Both the position numbers and the translations under genes were made by a program. The notes beneath the pieces were generated by a model. The model was not told where the DNA came from, did no database searches, and saw only the letters and a list, made by a program, of their open reading frames with translations. Of a stretch of DNA of 8,682 nucleotides, positions 6,566 through 8,682 are shown piece by piece. Origin of the DNA: Bacilli bacterium. Lineage in GTDB: Bacteria > Bacillota_I > Bacilli_A > RF39 > UBA660. Within the stretch, counting starts at the first letter, position 1. The number at the start of each line of letters is the position of its first letter. The stretch is from assembly GCA_900772445.1 (NCBI GenBank), contig CAAHEL010000019.1, positions 1 through 8,682 of the forward strand. Reading direction: 5' to 3'.

Positions 6566-8027
6566 TTTTCTTCCTTAATACATATTTTTTAGAATCAATT
6601 ACAGTATCCTTAGAAATCTCTAATTTACTAAATTTTTCCTCAGGATTAGAAATATCAAATAAGATATCAGAAAACATATCATCAACAACATTTGCTATTG
6701 CTCTAGCCCCAATATTTCTCTTACTAGATATCAAAGCAATTTCTTCAGCAATTTCATCAATTTTAGTTTTACTTAAATTAATTCCCATCTTCTTAATTAA
6801 TTCTATTTTTTCCATATAGGGACTTTTTTCTGAAGTTAATATTATTTCCCTTAAAGTATCAAGACTTAATTTATTTAATTTAACAATCTTACCCATTCTT
6901 CCTACTAATTCTGGTTTAAATCCATATTTAGTAACATCAGATGGTTCAATTTTATCTTTTTCTTTAACTATTTTATTAATTTCATTACCAAATCCCATAT
7001 TCTTTTTTTCAGTAGTTTCTAACATTCCATCAAATGCCCCAATACCAATAAAAGTAATATTTGATGTATCTAACATAACAGTCTTATTACCCATAAAGTT
7101 TCCTTCAACTTTAACAGCAAACTTTCCATCTTCGACTATTTTTAATAATTCATTTTGAACTGCTTCGGTAGCAACTTGTCCTGAATCATTACGATATGCT
7201 AATTTATCTATTTCATCTAAAACAACAATTGCACCTTCTGCTTTAGAAACATCTCCCTTAGTCATTGCAAGTAAACCCTCTAAAATAGTATCCGTTCCCG
7301 TTCCAACATATCCTGCTTGAGAAAAGCCAGCACAACTAACTATATAAAGTGGAATATTTAATTTCTTTTCTATTTGTCTTAATATTTCTGTTTTACCACA
7401 ACCTGATGGCCCCACTAGCAAAAGATTATTAGCGTGGTTTTTTTGTTGATTTTCCCAAATAGTCATAATAATAGATTTTATTGCATTATCTTGTCCTTTG
7501 ACTACTTTTTTTATTTCCGTTAATAATTTATGAGGATTAAAGTTAACTTTTTGAGGCGTTGTTATTATTTCTTCTGGTTCTTCGTTTAACTCTTCTTCAT
7601 CTTTATCAAAATCAAAATCAGATTCATCACTAATAAACATTAAAAAGTTTTTAGTATCTACATCAACTAACATTCTAGGAAATTCATACTCATCATTATA
7701 GATTAATATCATAATTTCTTCTTCTTTTTTTGACATTGCATATTTATATTTATTTTTTTTAGCGTCAGTTAATAATTCACTCTTTATTTCATTTAATGTT
7801 TTATCTGGATAATTACTTATTAATGTATTTATAGGTACCCTAAAGGCATAAGATTTACCAGTTTCACATTCTAATATATGAGGATAAGAATAAGAGTTTA
7901 TATCAATAAATTTCTCATCTCTTTCTTCATAATATCCTTCGACTGCCTCAACTGGAACTGGTTCTAAAATCCCCTCTTCATTTGGCATTGGTTTAAAAAT
8001 TATTGCCACTTCATTTGCTTCAACCAT
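6528..8027 (-). CDS. ClpX-like AAA+ ATPase with atypical N-terminal domain
   Basis: This 499-residue ATP-driven protein unfoldase is related to ClpX. Residues 1-132 form an unrecognised domain, followed by an acidic linker (about 133-155). The AAA+ module begins near 168 (LLTEIKKVVKGQDNAI) and has Walker A GPSGCGKT (206-213), pore loop GYVG (239-242), Walker B IVVLDEID (267-274), arginine-finger GRMG (R377) and sensor-2 GARAIANV (R442). MGFG at 344-347 sits where ClpX has the IGFG loop that docks ClpP, so ClpP partnership is plausible. Two ClpX hallmarks are missing. There is no Cys4 zinc-binding domain (C54 is the only N-terminal Cys), and the GGRKHP pore-entrance loop is replaced by a shorter unrelated stretch (about 303-318). 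Substrate choice is therefore probably different (inference). The start is ATG 8027 with AGGAGGG (8033-8039) 5 bases upstream. Its own promoter precedes it, and ttcA follows with overlap. Confidence 0.88.
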   Translation of the reverse strand: MVEANEVAIIFKPMPNEEGILEPVPVEAVEGYYEERDEKFIDINSYSYPHILECETGKSYAFRVPINTLISNYPDKTLNEIKSELLTDAKKNKYKYAMSKKEEEIMILIYNDEYEFPRMLVDVDTKNFLMFISDESDFDFDKDEEELNEEPEEIITTPQKVNFNPHKLLTEIKKVVKGQDNAIKSIIMTIWENQQKNHANNLLLVGPSGCGKTEILRQIEKKLNIPLYIVSCAGFSQAGYVGTGTDTILEGLLAMTKGDVSKAEGAIVVLDEIDKLAYRNDSGQVATEAVQNELLKIVEDGKFAVKVEGNFMGNKTVMLDTSNITFIGIGAFDGMLETTEKKNMGFGNEINKIVKEKDKIEPSDVTKYGFKPELVGRMGKIVKLNKLSLDTLREIILTSEKSPYMEKIELIKKMGINLSKTKIDEIAEEIALISSKRNIGARAIANVVDDMFSDILFDISNPEEKFSKLEISKDTVIDSKKYVLRKKNERTKRDRKINN

Positions 8028-8032
8028 AATAT

Positions 8033-8039
8033 CCCTCCT
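8033..8039 (-). promoter_or_regulatory. Strong ribosome binding site of the ClpX-like gene
   Basis: AGGAGGG on the minus strand is close to the anti-Shine-Dalgarno consensus, 5 bases before ATG 8027. It is the strongest ribosome site in the window and fixes the start. Confidence 0.8.
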
Positions 8040-8050
8040 ACTACAAGTTA

Positions 8051-8080
8051 ATTATATAATTTTTTGTTATTTTTTGTCAA
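8051..8080 (-). promoter_or_regulatory. Consensus sigma-A promoter for the ClpX-like/ttcA pair
   Basis: Minus-strand TTGACA (8080-8075) and TATAAT (8056-8051) are both perfect and separated by 18 bases. The -35 lies within the last codons of tgt, and the -10 is part of the 10-base palindrome ATTATATAAT. The predicted start near 8044 gives a leader of about 15-17 bases containing the AGGAGGG site, so the downstream genes need not rely on tgt transcription. Confidence 0.7.
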
Positions 8081-8682
8081 TGTTTTTATATCTGTTTATA
8101 AAAGTATTTTTATATTCTAAAAACCTATCTTCCTTAATACTTTCTCTAATATTTTCCGTAAGCTTAATTAAAAATCTCAAGTTATGAATAGATAAAAGTC
8201 TTTGACCAAAAGTCTCTTCTGCTACTATTAAATGTCTAATATATGCTTTAGTATAATTCTTACAACAATAACAATCACATTCAGAATCTACTGGAGTAAA
8301 ATCCATTTTATATTTAGCATTTTTTAAATTAATCTTTCCATCTAAAGTAAAAGCATGAGCGTGTCTAGCAAGTCTAGTTGGTAAAACACAATCAAACATA
8401 TCTATTCCTCTTTCTACTCCATTAAATATATCTGTTGGTTCTCCAACTCCCATTAAATATCTAGGTTTATCTTCAGGTAAATATTTAATACCATATTCAA
8501 TCATTTTATACATCGTTTCTTTATCTTCACCAACTGATGTTCCCCCAATTGAATAACCATCAAAATCTAATTTAACTGTTTCTTTAGCACTATATTCCCT
8601 TAAATCCTCAAATTCTCCACCTTGAACTATACCAAATAAACTTTGCATTTCATTGTTATGAACACTTTTACACCTTTTAGCC
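8067..8682 (-). CDS. tgt: tRNA-guanine transglycosylase (queuine/preQ1 type), N-terminus cut by window edge
   Basis: The visible 204 residues are the C-terminal half of Tgt, which swaps guanine-34 of GUN-anticodon tRNAs for preQ1 in queuosine synthesis. Hallmarks in order are AKRCK, LFGIVQGG, SAKETVKLDFDGYSIGG, LPEDKPRYLMGVGEP, then MFDCVLPTRLAR with the nucleophilic Asp (visible residue 97). The zinc site follows: C-x-C-x-x-C at visible 135, 137 and 140 (CDCYCC), with His 166 in SIHN. All catalytic and metal residues of this half are intact. The frame is open to base 8682, and the true start lies outside, since family members are about 370-380 residues. The methionine at 8648 is internal: residues before it (KRCK) still match the family. 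It ends at TAA 8067, 39 bases before the ClpX-like start, with no terminator between, so read-through into that gene is likely. Confidence 0.96.
   Translation of the reverse strand, partial: AKRCKSVHNNEMQSLFGIVQGGEFEDLREYSAKETVKLDFDGYSIGGTSVGEDKETMYKMIEYGIKYLPEDKPRYLMGVGEPTDIFNGVERGIDMFDCVLPTRLARHAHAFTLDGKINLKNAKYKMDFTPVDSECDCYCCKNYTKAYIRHLIVAEETFGQRLLSIHNLRFLIKLTENIRESIKEDRFLEYKNTFINRYKNIDKK

Noticed and set aside
1..8682. Mycoplasma-type code (TGA as tryptophan)
   Set aside because: No in-frame TGA is needed by any gene and tryptophans are TGG. The absence of TGA stops alone is weak evidence with so few genes.

Overview
The window is very AT-rich DNA from a low-GC Firmicute. Gene density is high, spacers are short, Shine-Dalgarno sites are AAGGAG-like and promoters are sigma-A-like. 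Every visible stop codon is TAA or TAG. Tryptophan is written TGG wherever I checked and no TGA falls inside a reading frame, so the standard bacterial code fits. A diverged ClpX, a minimal pilus/secretion gene set and a large surface protein with a 'WRIIGVF'-type domain suggest an uncultured gut-type Bacilli/Mollicutes-related lineage (RF39-like). That placement is inference.

Left part (1-3823, minus strand): an operon read right to left. It holds a GspF/PilC-type inner-membrane platform protein, a type IV prepilin peptidase, and a very large membrane-anchored surface protein that runs off the left edge. Spacers are 9-12 bases and ribosome sites overlap the preceding stop codons. No assembly ATPase and no classical prepilin lies in the window.

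Middle (3824-5765): a 176-base divergent promoter region, then two tandem plus-strand genes. They encode paralogous, probably cytoplasmic proteins of 291 and 292 residues built largely from about 20-residue Asn/Ser-ladder repeats that look like a parallel beta-helix. I recognise no named family. This pair is the best candidate for something undescribed. It ends at a bidirectional terminator shared with the convergent gene.

Right part (5786-8682, minus strand): tgt (queuosine tRNA-guanine transglycosylase, truncated by the window edge), a ClpX-like AAA+ unfoldase with a non-standard N-terminal domain, and a TtcA-family tRNA thiolation enzyme that overlaps it by 38 bases. A perfect-consensus promoter lies across the last codons of tgt and the short spacer, so the ClpX-like/ttcA pair can be transcribed without tgt.

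No stretch over 300 bases lacks a gene. I saw no tRNA, rRNA, CRISPR array, insertion sequence or riboswitch.
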